A DNA stretch of 64,000 bases, from NCBI RefSeq assembly GCF_014196495.1, contig NZ_JACIDT010000005.1:186001-250000 (forward strand), in the 5' to 3' direction. The DNA is from Sphingobium jiangsuense (GTDB lineage: Bacteria; Pseudomonadota; Alphaproteobacteria; Sphingomonadales; Sphingomonadaceae). Made by a program: the position numbers and the translations under genes. The notes under the pieces are model-generated. The model was not told where the DNA came from. It did no database searches and worked only from the letters and a program-made list of their open reading frames with translations. This document shows, in pieces, positions 7,605-16,949 of this stretch (position 1 is its first letter; each line of letters starts with the position of its first letter).

Positions 7605-9923
7605 ATGGGTGGATTGAGATTCTTTGGCGCGTCCGCGCTCGCCATCGCGCTGTGGACGCCGGGCGCGATCGCGCAACAGGCCGCTGCGCCGCAGGCCGCC
7701 GAAGCCGTCGTCGACGGGGAGATCATCGTGACGGCCCAGCGCCGCAACGAACGCCTGGTCGATGTGCCGATCGCCATCACCGCCGCCTCCGCCGAGGATC
7801 TGAACCGCGTCCGCATCACCGACGCCAGTCGCCTCCAACTCGTTGCGCCGGGCCTCACCTGGGGCTCGCAGGGCGCGGACGCCTTCCCGGCCGTGCGCGG
7901 CGTGCGCACCCAGCTGGTGAGCGCGCAGAGCGATCCGGTCATCGGCTATTATATCGACGGCATCTACCAGAGCCGCACCCAGCAGCAGAGCTTCCCGCTG
8001 TTCGATATCGGCCGGGTCGAGGTACAGCGCGGCCCGCAGGGCACGCTCTACGGCCGCAACACCTTCGGCGGCAATATCAGCGTCGTCACCGCCCAGCCCA
8101 CGGACGAACTCGCGGCGGGCCTCAACGGCCAGATCGGCAATTACAATCTCGGCCGCATCGACGGCTTCGTCAACCTGCCGCTGGGCGAGAAGGCGCAGTT
8201 GCGCGTGTCGGGCATCCATGTCGAGCATGAGGGCTATGTCCGCTCGCTGACCAATCCCTCCATCGACATCAATGACGAGAACCAGGATGCGGTGCGTGCC
8301 ACGCTGCGCCTGCTGCCCACCGAGTCGCTGGAAGTGACGCTGACCGGCGCCTATTGGGATCGCCATGAAAATGGCGGCGGCGCCTATGGCTATCGCATCG
8401 GCGGCACGCTGATCGATCCCGTTACCGGCCAGCAGTCGATCAATGGCGTTCCGGTCGCGGTGAACCCGACGGTGCGTAACGGCACCGCCTTCGTCAACGG
8501 CGTCGATGTCGGCGTTCCGGTCGCGGGCAATGCGTGGCAGAATGAATGGGACTACACGCCCTTCCTCACGCTGAAGGAATATTATTTCACCGGCCAGATC
8601 GCCTATGATGCGGGTCCGGTCGCGCTGAAGTCGATCACCGGCTATAATAATTTCCGCGCCAACCGCAGTGCCGACCTCGACCAGAGCAGCGTCGTCTTCC
8701 CGGCGGCGGGCGTTTCGGGTGGCTTCTCCGGCTCGGGCTATCAGGCGGCGAACACCGGCGTCGAAACCTTCAGCCAGGAATTGCAGATCGCGTCCAACGA
8801 CAAGAGCAGTCCGCTCGAATGGATCGCCGGCCTCTATTATTTCCACGACAAGATCGCCGAGAATTACAGCCAGGTCTACACCGCGCCGTCGGCCACCGCG
8901 CTCAGCACCCGCTCGCGCACGCGCATCAACACCAAGGCCTATGCCGCCTATGCGCAGGCGAGCTATGCGCTGGTGCCCGACAGGCTGAAGGTGATCGGCG
9001 GCATCCGCTATTCGGAAGAGACCAAGGGCTATCACATCACCAACTACACCGCGCCGGTGGGGACGGAGGATTTCGCCACCCAGACCCCGGCGCAATCGAG
9101 CGGCGATCCCAAGTTCAAGAAGGTCACGTGGCGCGGCGGCCTCGAATATAAGGCGACGCGCAACAACATGGTTTACGCCACGGTATCGACCGGGTTCTCT
9201 TCGGGTGGCATCAACAATAATTCCAATAATCCGCTGGTACCGGAAAGCTATGATCCGCAGACGGTGACGGCCTATGAAATCGGCACGAAGAACCGGTTCA
9301 TGGGTGGGCGTCTCGCGGTCGATCTCAGCCTATTCTACAATGATTTCAAGAATCTGCAGATCACCATCCTCGATGCGGTGACCAACATCTCCTATTATGC
9401 CAGCGCCGGCGCGGCGCGCAGCTACGGCGCGGAGCTGGACGTCAAGACGATGCCGTTCGACGGCTTCCACATCGATGTGACGGCCTCGCTGCTCAACGCC
9501 AAGTTCACCGAATATCTGCGGCCCAACCCCTTCTATTCGGCGACCAACGGCGATCCGGTGCAGGTCGACCTGTCGGGCAAGCGGGTGCCGATGTCGCCGA
9601 AGCTGAAGACCACGACCAATGTCTATTACGACATCGATCTGGGCGACAATGGCAGGCTAACGCCGGGCGCGACCTGGCTCTATTCGACCAGCTATTATTC
9701 GACGGACTACAACACCGCGCTGGACCGGCAGAAGGCCTACAGCCTGTTCGACGCCAGCCTGCGCTGGACCACCGCGTCGGAGAAGTTCTTCCTCGAAGGC
9801 TATGCCAACAATATCGGCAACAAGGCGGTGCTGTACAGCTCGACCGTCGGCAACCGGGCGCGCATCCAGCAATCCTTCGGCCCGCCGCGCACCTACGGCC
9901 TGCGCGCCGGCGTGAAATTCTGA
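7605..9923 (+). CDS. TonB-dependent outer-membrane receptor
   Basis: A 772-aa TBDR with a signal peptide (ALAIALWTPGAIAQQ), a TonB-box-like EIIVTAQRR, the plug domain (VPIAITAASAEDLNRVRI, then YIDGIYQ, VEVQRGPQGTLYGRNTFGG) and a 22-strand-type barrel ending in the aromatic C-terminus RAGVKF. This architecture (VTAQRR, GRNTFGG) is that of the large sphingomonad receptor group linked to uptake of aromatic and other small organic molecules. The start at ATG 7605 has AAGGGA upstream and yields the signal peptide; longer open frame upstream has no such features. It is preceded by operator O3 and followed by an MFS carrier, pairing outer- and inner-membrane uptake for the regulon (inference). Confidence 0.93.
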   Translation: MGGLRFFGASALAIALWTPGAIAQQAAAPQAAEAVVDGEIIVTAQRRNERLVDVPIAITAASAEDLNRVRITDASRLQLVAPGLTWGSQGADAFPAVRGVRTQLVSAQSDPVIGYYIDGIYQSRTQQQSFPLFDIGRVEVQRGPQGTLYGRNTFGGNISVVTAQPTDELAAGLNGQIGNYNLGRIDGFVNLPLGEKAQLRVSGIHVEHEGYVRSLTNPSIDINDENQDAVRATLRLLPTESLEVTLTGAYWDRHENGGGAYGYRIGGTLIDPVTGQQSINGVPVAVNPTVRNGTAFVNGVDVGVPVAGNAWQNEWDYTPFLTLKEYYFTGQIAYDAGPVALKSITGYNNFRANRSADLDQSSVVFPAAGVSGGFSGSGYQAANTGVETFSQELQIASNDKSSPLEWIAGLYYFHDKIAENYSQVYTAPSATALSTRSRTRINTKAYAAYAQASYALVPDRLKVIGGIRYSEETKGYHITNYTAPVGTEDFATQTPAQSSGDPKFKKVTWRGGLEYKATRNNMVYATVSTGFSSGGINNNSNNPLVPESYDPQTVTAYEIGTKNRFMGGRLAVDLSLFYNDFKNLQITILDAVTNISYYASAGAARSYGAELDVKTMPFDGFHIDVTASLLNAKFTEYLRPNPFYSATNGDPVQVDLSGKRVPMSPKLKTTTNVYYDIDLGDNGRLTPGATWLYSTSYYSTDYNTALDRQKAYSLFDASLRWTTASEKFFLEGYANNIGNKAVLYSSTVGNRARIQQSFGPPRTYGLRAGVKF

Positions 9924-10007
9924 TAAGCAAGATAGGATGCGGCAAGCGGCGTCATCTCGCGGGACATATCCTGCGAGGGGCGCCGTTTCCGTTCGAGGAG
10001 CGAGGAC

Positions 10008-11288
10008 ATGAGCAGCAGCGCGGCCGTGGAGCGGGAACCGATCATCGCGAGGGCATCGGCGGCGGCGGAGCCTGACGCCGGGAACTATCCCCCGACGATC
10101 CGCGCCGTCCTCGCCTTCGCCTTCCTGCTGGTCGCCGAATTCTTCTACGGCTGGGCGTGGAACACGGTGGACGTGCTGCGCCCCTGGCTGCGCGACAGCC
10201 TGCACCTGACGCTGACGCAGGCCGGGTCGGGCTATTCGGCGCAGGGGGCGGGCGCGCTGATCGGCGCGATCGTCATGGGGCAACTGGCCGACCGCTTCGG
10301 CCGCCGCAACATGCTGGTCGTGGTGATGATCGGCTACGGCCTGTCGCTGATCGCCGGGGTGGCGGTGCAGAGTTACGCCCATTATCTGGCGCAGCGCTTC
10401 GTGCTCGGCCTGTTCATGGGCGGGATATTCCCGATCGTCGTCGGCATCTACACGGGCCTTTTTCGCAGCAATGTCGGCGGGCGGCTGGCGAGCCTGATCA
10501 ATGCGGTGTTCAGCAGCTCGATCGTGATGCTGGGGCTGGCGTCGGGCTGGCTCGCCGGGCACGACTGGCAATTGCTGCTGTGGATCGGCGGGGTGCCGCC
10601 GGTGCTGCTTTCGGTCATCGCCTGGTTCGCGATTCCCGCTTCCTCCGACGGGGGCGGGCCGACGCGCAGCGGCACGAAGCTGCCGATACTGGAGCTGTTC
10701 CGGCCGGGCCTCAGGAAGCAGACGCTGCTGCTGGCCGCATTGACCGGGCTCAATTTCTTTTCCTATCAGGCCTATAGCGGCTGGCTCACCACCTATTTGC
10801 GCGACATTCGCGGGCTTTCGGCGGTCACCATCGGCGATCTCGTCGCATGGCAGTTCGCGGCCAATATCATCGGCGGCTTCGTCTGGGGCTGGGCGGGGGA
10901 CAGGCTGGGCCGCCGCTTCAACGCGCTGGGCTTCCTCGCGGCCGGGCTGGCCATCGGCGTCTATCTGGCGGTTCCGTCCCACCCGCTGTGGCTGGGCGTG
11001 ATCGGCGCCGTCTACGGCTTTATGCTGTCGGCGAGCGTGATCTGGGGGCCATGGCTGACCGAGCTTTACCCCTCGCACCTCAAGTCGACCGCCGCGTCGA
11101 TCTTCAACTGGGGCCGGATCGTCAGCTTCTTCGCACCGCTTATCACCGGCGCGCTGGCCGACCGGTTCGGGCTGGGGCTGTCGATGGGCGTGTCGGCGGT
11201 GACGTTCGCCATCGCCGGGCTGATCTGGCTGAGCCTGCCGGAAACCCATCCGCGCCCGTTCCTTGGGCGCGGACGGGTGAAGCGGTAA
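10008..11288 (+). CDS. MFS transporter
   Basis: A 426-aa inner-membrane carrier with about 12 hydrophobic segments and the MFS signature DRFGRRNMLVV after the second helix, repeated in the second half as AGDRLGRRFN. The C-terminus ends SLPETHPRPF, as in organic-acid:H+ symporters of the superfamily. The start has GAGGAGCGAGGA before the ATG. It follows the TBDR by 84 bases in the same direction and probably shares its transcript. It converges on the aldolase gene with only 4 bases between their ends. Likely imports the substrate taken up by the TBDR (inference). Confidence 0.9.
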   Translation: MSSSAAVEREPIIARASAAAEPDAGNYPPTIRAVLAFAFLLVAEFFYGWAWNTVDVLRPWLRDSLHLTLTQAGSGYSAQGAGALIGAIVMGQLADRFGRRNMLVVVMIGYGLSLIAGVAVQSYAHYLAQRFVLGLFMGGIFPIVVGIYTGLFRSNVGGRLASLINAVFSSSIVMLGLASGWLAGHDWQLLLWIGGVPPVLLSVIAWFAIPASSDGGGPTRSGTKLPILELFRPGLRKQTLLLAALTGLNFFSYQAYSGWLTTYLRDIRGLSAVTIGDLVAWQFAANIIGGFVWGWAGDRLGRRFNALGFLAAGLAIGVYLAVPSHPLWLGVIGAVYGFMLSASVIWGPWLTELYPSHLKSTAASIFNWGRIVSFFAPLITGALADRFGLGLSMGVSAVTFAIAGLIWLSLPETHPRPFLGRGRVKR

Positions 11289-11292
11289 TCCG

Positions 11293-12042
11293 TCAGGCGC
11301 GCCCGCGGTCCAGCAGGTCCGCCGCGCCCGCGAGCAGGAAGCTGTGGTCGGAGCCGAGCAGGAACAGCGACGCGCCCCTCGACGCCCAATAGGGCACGTC
11401 CTCGATCCGCGCGAGGAACATGCCGACCGGGCGGCCATGCCGCAGACCGGCGGCGCAGACCGCCTCCACCCCGGCGAGCACACGCGGATCGTCCTGGCTT
11501 TCCGCGCCATAGGCGACGGTGAGGTCGACCCGTCCGACGAACAGCGCGTCGATGCCGTCCACCGCCGCGATCTCGTCAATGGCGTCGATCGCCTCCGGGT
11601 CCTCGATCTGAGCGATGACGACGGTGCGCTCGGCGCTCGCCTGCCTGTGCGCGGCCATCGGTCGGGTGGTGTATCCCGCCGCGCGCGACGACCCGGCATA
11701 GCCGCGCCCCCCCGCGCCATAATGGCTCATCCGCGCCAGTTCCCGCGCCTCTTCGGCGGAGCGCACATGCGGCGCGACGATGCCGGTCGCGCCGCAATCC
11801 AGCGCGTTGAGCACATGTTCGGGCGAGAGGGCGGGGGTGCGCACGACGACATCCTTGTCCGCCGCTCGCGCGGCGGCGACGCAGGCATCGATCGCGAGCC
11901 GGTCGAACGGCGCATGCTCGGCATCGATGCACAGGCAGTCGAGCCCGGTCAGGCCCAGCACCTCGACGATGATCGGGGACGGCGTCTTGACGAAAGTGCC
12001 GATCAGCCGGTCGCGCTTCGCGAGCCGTTGCTTCAGCGTCAT
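11293..12042 (-). CDS. HpcH/HpaI-family aldolase
   Basis: A 249-aa class-II, metal-dependent aldolase/citrate-lyase-like TIM barrel. HpcH/HpaI enzymes cleave 4-hydroxy-2-oxo acids to pyruvate and an aldehyde. Visible marks are LDCLCIDAEHAPFDR, the catalytic Arg in VVVRTPALSP, IVAPHVRSAEEA, VIAQIEDPEAIDAIDEIAAV (Glu metal ligand) and FVGRVDLTVAYG (Asp ligand). The start at 12042 is fixed by AAGGAGAAGAGC before the ATG. It follows the tannase-like gene on the minus strand, but operator O4 lies in the gap, so it has a control point of its own that ties it to the LacI regulon. Probably the last step of an acid-cleaving pathway (inference). Confidence 0.88.
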   Translation of the reverse strand: MTLKQRLAKRDRLIGTFVKTPSPIIVEVLGLTGLDCLCIDAEHAPFDRLAIDACVAAARAADKDVVVRTPALSPEHVLNALDCGATGIVAPHVRSAEEARELARMSHYGAGGRGYAGSSRAAGYTTRPMAAHRQASAERTVVIAQIEDPEAIDAIDEIAAVDGIDALFVGRVDLTVAYGAESQDDPRVLAGVEAVCAAGLRHGRPVGMFLARIEDVPYWASRGASLFLLGSDHSFLLAGAADLLDRGRA

Positions 12043-12091
12043 GCTCTTCTCCTTGGCAGAAAGCTCTGCCGCGTCCCTAGCATGATCGTTT

Positions 12092-12107
12092 TTGCATTCC
12101 AATGCAA
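12092..12107. promoter_or_regulatory. LacI-type operator O4 (15/16 match)
   Basis: TTGCATTCCAATGCAA differs from O1/O2 by one central base. It lies in the 81-base gap between the tannase-like gene and the aldolase gene, 50 bases upstream of the aldolase ATG on the minus strand. Confidence 0.75.
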
Positions 12108-12123
12108 AGGCGCGAATGCGGCC

Positions 12124-13638
12124 CTATCGGCAGGAATAGCTTTCGCCGCGCCGGGGGTCGCCCCTGCCGCGATACCGGGCGGTCTGTGGCCAGGGGCAGA
12201 GCGGGCGTTCTGCCGTCACCTTGCCTTCCTCCCGCTTCACCGAGAGGATCGGGCCCGGCGCGACGCCGCTGTCCAGCCATAGTTCGAGCGCGGAGAGCAT
12301 GTCATGCTCCGGTCGCCGGTCCAGCCCCTCGCCGCCGGTCGCGCCGAACAGGTCCGGCCCGGCCCCGCCGACGCAATGCTCCATGCCCGGCACCATGTAG
12401 AGGCGCAGGAAATCGGAGACGTCACCGTCCCTGCCCATATGCCGCGCCACCGTGTCGAAATAGGCGAGGGTCGATTGCGCCAGCACCAGCGGATCGGCCC
12501 AGCCCTGATAGAAGATCAGCTTGCCGCCGCGCCGGCGAAAGGCGCCGAGGTCCGGATTATCGGCATGCAGGTTCATCACCTTGTCGATCGCGGGCAGATC
12601 GTCGGCGATGCGGAAGGTGGAGGCGTCCCAGTCCGGGTCGCGATGCACGCCCTGACCGAACAGCACCGTCGCCAGATAGGCCGGCCCTGGCGTGAACGGT
12701 TCGGGCAAGGGCGTCGCGCTGACCGGCACGCCGGGCAATATGCCGTCATCGATCCGCTTGCCGTTCTCGTCATGCAGCGGGCCGTAGAGGCGGCGCACCA
12801 GCGCGATCTGATCCGCATTCAGGCACTCGCCCTTCCCGCCCGGCTTGCACAGCAGCGTGCCGATGTCGAAGCGGCAGGCGGCCGGATTGGCGACCAGCCC
12901 ATCCTTGATGCCGTCATCCCCGTCGCACGCCGCCACGCCGCGCCGCGCGACCAGCGCCCAGTCGGCCTGCGACATCAGCCCGGCATGCTTGCGATGCTCG
13001 ATCATCTCCCACATCCGCCGCGCGCTCATTTCCGGGGTGTTGACGCCAGGCGCGCCCACGATGATGCCGTCATAGTCGCCGGGGTAGCGCTGCGCCTCGG
13101 TCATCGCCTGCCGCCCGCCACCCGAACAGCCGACGAACAGCGCGCGGTGCAGCGGCTTGCGGTAATGCGCCGCGATCATCGCCTTGACCTTGACCGCCAG
13201 CAGATGATTGGCGCGCTCGGCATAGTTGACCGCGCGCATCGGGTCGCCGAGCAGCCAGTTGCGATCGGACGCCTTGTGCCCGGTATCGGTGCTGGCGCTG
13301 GCATAGCCGCGCGCAACGCCGCGCGCCAGTTCGCGATAGTTGAAGCTGCCAGCCTGTCCGCCGACCCCGCCGGTCAGCAGGCGGCCGTTCCATTCCGCTT
13401 CGGGCGGCAGCCACAGCTCGAAGCCGATTTCCTTCTCGATCACCCCCTCGACACGGCAGAAGGCGGCGTCCACCAGCGGCGCGCGCGTGTCCGGCGAGGC
13501 GAAGCCGCTGTTCGCCGCGATGGGTGTCGCGCTGACGATGCGCACATCCTCCACCGCCAGCCGCTTCACATCTCCGCAAGGATCGCCGCCGCCCGCCAGC
13601 GCGGCGGCAGCGGCGGCGAGCAGGGCGACGAGGCCCAT
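12124..13638 (-). CDS. Tannase/feruloyl-esterase family protein
   Basis: A 504-aa secreted esterase starting MGLVALLAAAAAALAGG (signal peptide). Family marks are present: the nucleophile motif GCSGGGRQAMTEAQ, the Ca-site loop CDGDDGIKDGLVANPAAC, the Asp in QGWADPLV and the terminal GMEHC with the His and second Cys of the CS-D-HC motif that links Ser and His through a disulfide. Members hydrolyse gallate, ferulate or phthalate-type (MHET) esters; the substrate cannot be told here. The ATG overlaps the stop of the upstream hydrolase gene as TGATG, so translation is probably coupled. It is the fourth gene of the minus-strand operon starting with the TBDR at 19621. Confidence 0.9.
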   Translation of the reverse strand: MGLVALLAAAAAALAGGGDPCGDVKRLAVEDVRIVSATPIAANSGFASPDTRAPLVDAAFCRVEGVIEKEIGFELWLPPEAEWNGRLLTGGVGGQAGSFNYRELARGVARGYASASTDTGHKASDRNWLLGDPMRAVNYAERANHLLAVKVKAMIAAHYRKPLHRALFVGCSGGGRQAMTEAQRYPGDYDGIIVGAPGVNTPEMSARRMWEMIEHRKHAGLMSQADWALVARRGVAACDGDDGIKDGLVANPAACRFDIGTLLCKPGGKGECLNADQIALVRRLYGPLHDENGKRIDDGILPGVPVSATPLPEPFTPGPAYLATVLFGQGVHRDPDWDASTFRIADDLPAIDKVMNLHADNPDLGAFRRRGGKLIFYQGWADPLVLAQSTLAYFDTVARHMGRDGDVSDFLRLYMVPGMEHCVGGAGPDLFGATGGEGLDRRPEHDMLSALELWLDSGVAPGPILSVKREEGKVTAERPLCPWPQTARYRGRGDPRRGESYSCR

Positions 13639-15392
13639 CAGCGGCCCGCGGGAATGACCGGGATCGCAACCGAGGACGGCCGCGCCGGATCGGAATAGAG
13701 GGTGATGCGCGGCGGCGTCGCGATGTCGCGCGCCCGCTCGCGATGGTCGGAGCCGGTCAGCGTGATCTGCATCCGATGCCCTTTGCGAAAGACATAGGAG
13801 GTCGGCATCATGTCGAAGCGCAGGCGGACAGCCTCGCCGGGTTTCAGCGGCTGCGCGTCCTGCGCATAGGCGCGGTGCCACGGAACGCCCTCCGGCATCG
13901 TCCAGGGCGCGGTCGCTTCCTTGCGCAGCGACGCCTTGAGGCGGCCTTCGGTCACGACGGTGACGCTGCCGTCGGGCGCGACATCCTCCAGATAGGCGAA
14001 GATATTGGCATCCGGCTGGTCCGACGCGATCCACAGATCGGCGATCGCATTGCCGGTGACCTCGGTGTCGGCGGCCAGCGCCGGTCCTGCCATGCTGGCG
14101 CCGGAACCGGCGACATGGCAGGGCTGCACCCGCGACCCGCTGCCCGCATCGGGGCAGGCGACGTCATAGCGGGCGGTGAAGCTGACGGGCCTGGCCCTGG
14201 CGGCGCGCGGGGAGAGCGCCGCGCCGTTCAGGAACAGCGGCTGCATCCGCGCCTGGGGGAGGGGCCATTGCGCGGTGGCGCGCCATTGCGTGCCCTCCGG
14301 TGCATTGACGGTATAATAATGGATCGGCGCATCCTTATCGATGCCGGTGTCCACGCCCTTCAGATGGCGGTCGAAGAAGCGGTGCATCTCCTCCAGCAGC
14401 GTGAAATCGTCGCTGTCGCAATGCTTCCACGGGCCGATGACGACGCGCGATCCGGGGACATTGGCATGGGCGATGAACGCCTGGTCGCGCAACTCGTCGC
14501 GCCAGCCGCCCTGAATATAGAGCGGCACGCCGGAGAGGCGGATCTGCTCGGCATAGCTGGCCGCGCTGCCTTCCGCCCAGAAGCGGCTGGCGACCAGCGA
14601 CGACCAACTGTCCCGGTAGGGAAGCTGCTTCCACATCTCGAACAGCGGGGTGGACAGTTGATGCTCCTCCGCCGCCTCGCGCAGGATCGTCTTGCCCTCG
14701 TCGCCATCGACGGGCGAGAGCTTCATGTCGTCCTCGACCGTGCGGGTGGGGCCGGTGCCCCATTGGGCGAAGATGCCGCCGCGCCGGAACGCATCATATT
14801 TGTGCCAGGAAAAGCAGCCCGCGAACACGGCGGCGAGCGCGGGCGGGCGCATCGTCATCACATGCAGCGCGGCGTCGCCGGTGTTGGAGCAGCCATAGAC
14901 GCCGACCTTGCCGGTGGACCAGGGCTGGCGGGCGAGCCATTGCGTCATGTCGAACGCGTCCTGCGCCTCGTTGCGGTCGTGATAGCCGCGCCGCACGCCG
15001 GTCGACTGGCCGTTGCCGCGCCGTGCGACCTGCACCACGACATAGCCGTGGCGCACCAGTTCCTGCACCCGGCGGAAATCGCTGACCCGACCGCCCGCAC
15101 CGTCCGAGGTCTGCTGCGAGATGGAGAGAGTGTGGTGCCAGATCACCGGAAAGCGGCCCTCGACCAGTTTGCCGCCCTGCGTCGGCCGGTCGATCCGCAC
15201 CGCCAGCCGCACGCCGTCGCGCATCGGCACATAGAGCGAGGAGGAAGATATGCCGTCATAGGTGGCCGCAGGCTGGTATCGGGCGAAATCCGCCTCGGCC
15301 GGGGCGGCCGCCGCGCTCGCCACCGCGCCGATGCCCGTCATCGTCACGGATAGCGACAGGGCGCACAGGGCCAGGGCGAACGGCTTCATCAT
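13638..15392 (-). CDS. CocE/NonD-family hydrolase (X-Pro dipeptidyl-peptidase-like)
   Basis: A 584-aa secreted hydrolase: signal peptide (LALCALSLSVTMTGIGAVAS), an N-terminal alpha/beta domain (SLYVPMRDGVRLAVRI, the HGYVVVQVARRGNGQSTG oxyanion region, nucleophile GCSNTGDAALH), and a C-terminal jelly-roll of PepX_C type (about residues 370-580, including LRFDMMPTSYVFRKGHRMQI). The family includes cocaine esterase, glutaryl-7-ACA acylase and X-Pro peptidases, so it cuts ester or amide bonds. The usual G-x-S-Y-x-G elbow reads GCSNTG here. The start has AAGGAAGAAGC before the ATG. It lies 9 bases after the Abhydrolase_10 gene and overlaps the tannase-like gene by TGATG. Confidence 0.9.
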   Translation of the reverse strand: MMKPFALALCALSLSVTMTGIGAVASAAAAPAEADFARYQPAATYDGISSSSLYVPMRDGVRLAVRIDRPTQGGKLVEGRFPVIWHHTLSISQQTSDGAGGRVSDFRRVQELVRHGYVVVQVARRGNGQSTGVRRGYHDRNEAQDAFDMTQWLARQPWSTGKVGVYGCSNTGDAALHVMTMRPPALAAVFAGCFSWHKYDAFRRGGIFAQWGTGPTRTVEDDMKLSPVDGDEGKTILREAAEEHQLSTPLFEMWKQLPYRDSWSSLVASRFWAEGSAASYAEQIRLSGVPLYIQGGWRDELRDQAFIAHANVPGSRVVIGPWKHCDSDDFTLLEEMHRFFDRHLKGVDTGIDKDAPIHYYTVNAPEGTQWRATAQWPLPQARMQPLFLNGAALSPRAARARPVSFTARYDVACPDAGSGSRVQPCHVAGSGASMAGPALAADTEVTGNAIADLWIASDQPDANIFAYLEDVAPDGSVTVVTEGRLKASLRKEATAPWTMPEGVPWHRAYAQDAQPLKPGEAVRLRFDMMPTSYVFRKGHRMQITLTGSDHRERARDIATPPRITLYSDPARPSSVAIPVIPAGR

Positions 15393-15401
15393 GCTTCTTC
15401 C

Positions 15402-16949
15402 TTATTTTCCGAATTGAACGGCAGCCTGCTGCCGGGTCAGCGCCTTCAGACGCACGGCATCCTCCGGCAGCAGCCAGCGCTGCTTCACCATCGTACCGAT
15501 CGCCGCGTCGTAGCGCCGGATATAGGCGGCGGCGGAGCCGTAGCGGGCCTTGAGCGTCGCCGCGTCGATATTCTGGCGCAGGAAGATCGGCCGCCCGGTT
15601 TTCGCGACGCAGGCGGGCAGGTCGGTCCCGGCATAGGCGCCGTAGGAGGCCAGCGGCGCCGCGAATTCCGCCACCGGCATGCCGCCCAGCGGATTGCCGC
15701 TGCTATCGCGGGCGATTTTGCCGTCGGCGGTCCATTGCAGCTGCGGCGCATGGGGCGGGGGCGTGCCCTGCTCGACCCAGCGGCGCAGATTGTCGAGCGC
15801 CGCCCGCGCCAGCGCGCCATGGGGCACGTCGCTGACCGGCAGCGGGCAGCTGTTCCCGGCCTCCTCGCCGCGCACCTGTGCGACCGGATAACCCTTCGCC
15901 GCCAGCTGCACCATATTGGCGCGGCGCTCGCGCGGTGGATTGCCGTCCACCAGGCTCGATCCGTGGATCACGCCGCCCAGTTCGTAGAGCCGGTGCGCGC
16001 CGGGATTCGCATCGCTGTCCGGTTTTTGCGGCCCCGGCCCGGTGGCGACCTCGAACTCGGTCAGGAACTCGATCACCGGCACGTCGATCGCGCGCAGGTC
16101 GCGGCGCGGATCGTCCTTCTTCACCGGCGCCTCTTCGGAATTGAGCGGCACATAGCCGCCGCCGTTCCAGCGCGAGGAAATGCCGATCAGATAGCCGTCG
16201 AACACCGGCCTGCCGTCGGCCAGCCGCGCCCGGTCGTGAAAGCCTTCGTTGATGAAGGTGCGCTGCACGCTGCCGGTGAAGGACCAGCCGCCGACGAAGA
16301 TGCGCCGGACCTTCAGGCCCTTGAGCGGATTGTCGGCCCGGTCGCTGCGCAACAGCGCGCCGAGATCGGCCATGACCTGATAGCGGATGCCGTCCTCTTC
16401 GGGCCAGTCGATCGGGCGATAGCGCTCCGGGTCGAACCAGTGCAGCACCTGGCTCTGCGCATTGGGGACCGGCCCCTTTTTCGACGTCGCCCGCGTCGGC
16501 GCGTCGTCGCCCAGACCGGCCGCGACATAGATGTCGCCCCGCGCCATCAGATAGTCTGCCGTCGCCAGCCAGTGGCTGGTGCCGCCCTGCGACGGGTGGA
16601 TCGGCTCGAAATGCACGATCCCGCTGAATTTCGCGGCCGATCGCGGCCGCCGGACGATGATGCGCGTGCCATAATGCACATCCTTCGCCAGCGCCGCGAG
16701 CCGGCCGGAAGGATCGTGGCGGAACGCGTCCGCCGTGCCGTGGAGGAAATATTCCTCCTCGACATAGTCATGGGCGGCAAGGTCGATGACGGGCAGGGCG
16801 CCCGGCACCGTCGCGGCGTTGTAGATGTGGCTGGTCGCCGTTTCCGGCACCGGCCCGTCCACCCGGTCGATGCCCGCGAAAGCGGGAACCGATGCCGTCA
16901 ACGCGATCAGGGCTGTCGCCAGCCGCCGCGCCTTGCCGCCCATGCGCAT
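15402..16949 (-). CDS. Secreted alpha/beta-hydrolase-domain protein (Abhydrolase_10 type)
   Basis: A 515-aa protein starting MRMGGKARR with a signal peptide (ALIALTASVPAFA). It matches the poorly known alpha/beta-hydrolase-domain family often found beside tannase-like and CocE genes: EEEYFLHGTADAFRH near the N-terminus, FVGGWSFTGSVQRTF with a GWS nucleophile elbow, and the acidic FLTEFEVATG segment. No member known to me has a firmly established reaction, so only hydrolysis of an ester or lactone is inferred. The ATG overlaps the TBDR stop as TGATG; a second ATG two codons later is an equal candidate. Three different hydrolases in one receptor operon suggest stepwise breakdown of one compound class. 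Confidence 0.82.
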   Translation of the reverse strand: MRMGGKARRLATALIALTASVPAFAGIDRVDGPVPETATSHIYNAATVPGALPVIDLAAHDYVEEEYFLHGTADAFRHDPSGRLAALAKDVHYGTRIIVRRPRSAAKFSGIVHFEPIHPSQGGTSHWLATADYLMARGDIYVAAGLGDDAPTRATSKKGPVPNAQSQVLHWFDPERYRPIDWPEEDGIRYQVMADLGALLRSDRADNPLKGLKVRRIFVGGWSFTGSVQRTFINEGFHDRARLADGRPVFDGYLIGISSRWNGGGYVPLNSEEAPVKKDDPRRDLRAIDVPVIEFLTEFEVATGPGPQKPDSDANPGAHRLYELGGVIHGSSLVDGNPPRERRANMVQLAAKGYPVAQVRGEEAGNSCPLPVSDVPHGALARAALDNLRRWVEQGTPPPHAPQLQWTADGKIARDSSGNPLGGMPVAEFAAPLASYGAYAGTDLPACVAKTGRPIFLRQNIDAATLKARYGSAAAYIRRYDAAIGTMVKQRWLLPEDAVRLKALTRQQAAVQFGK

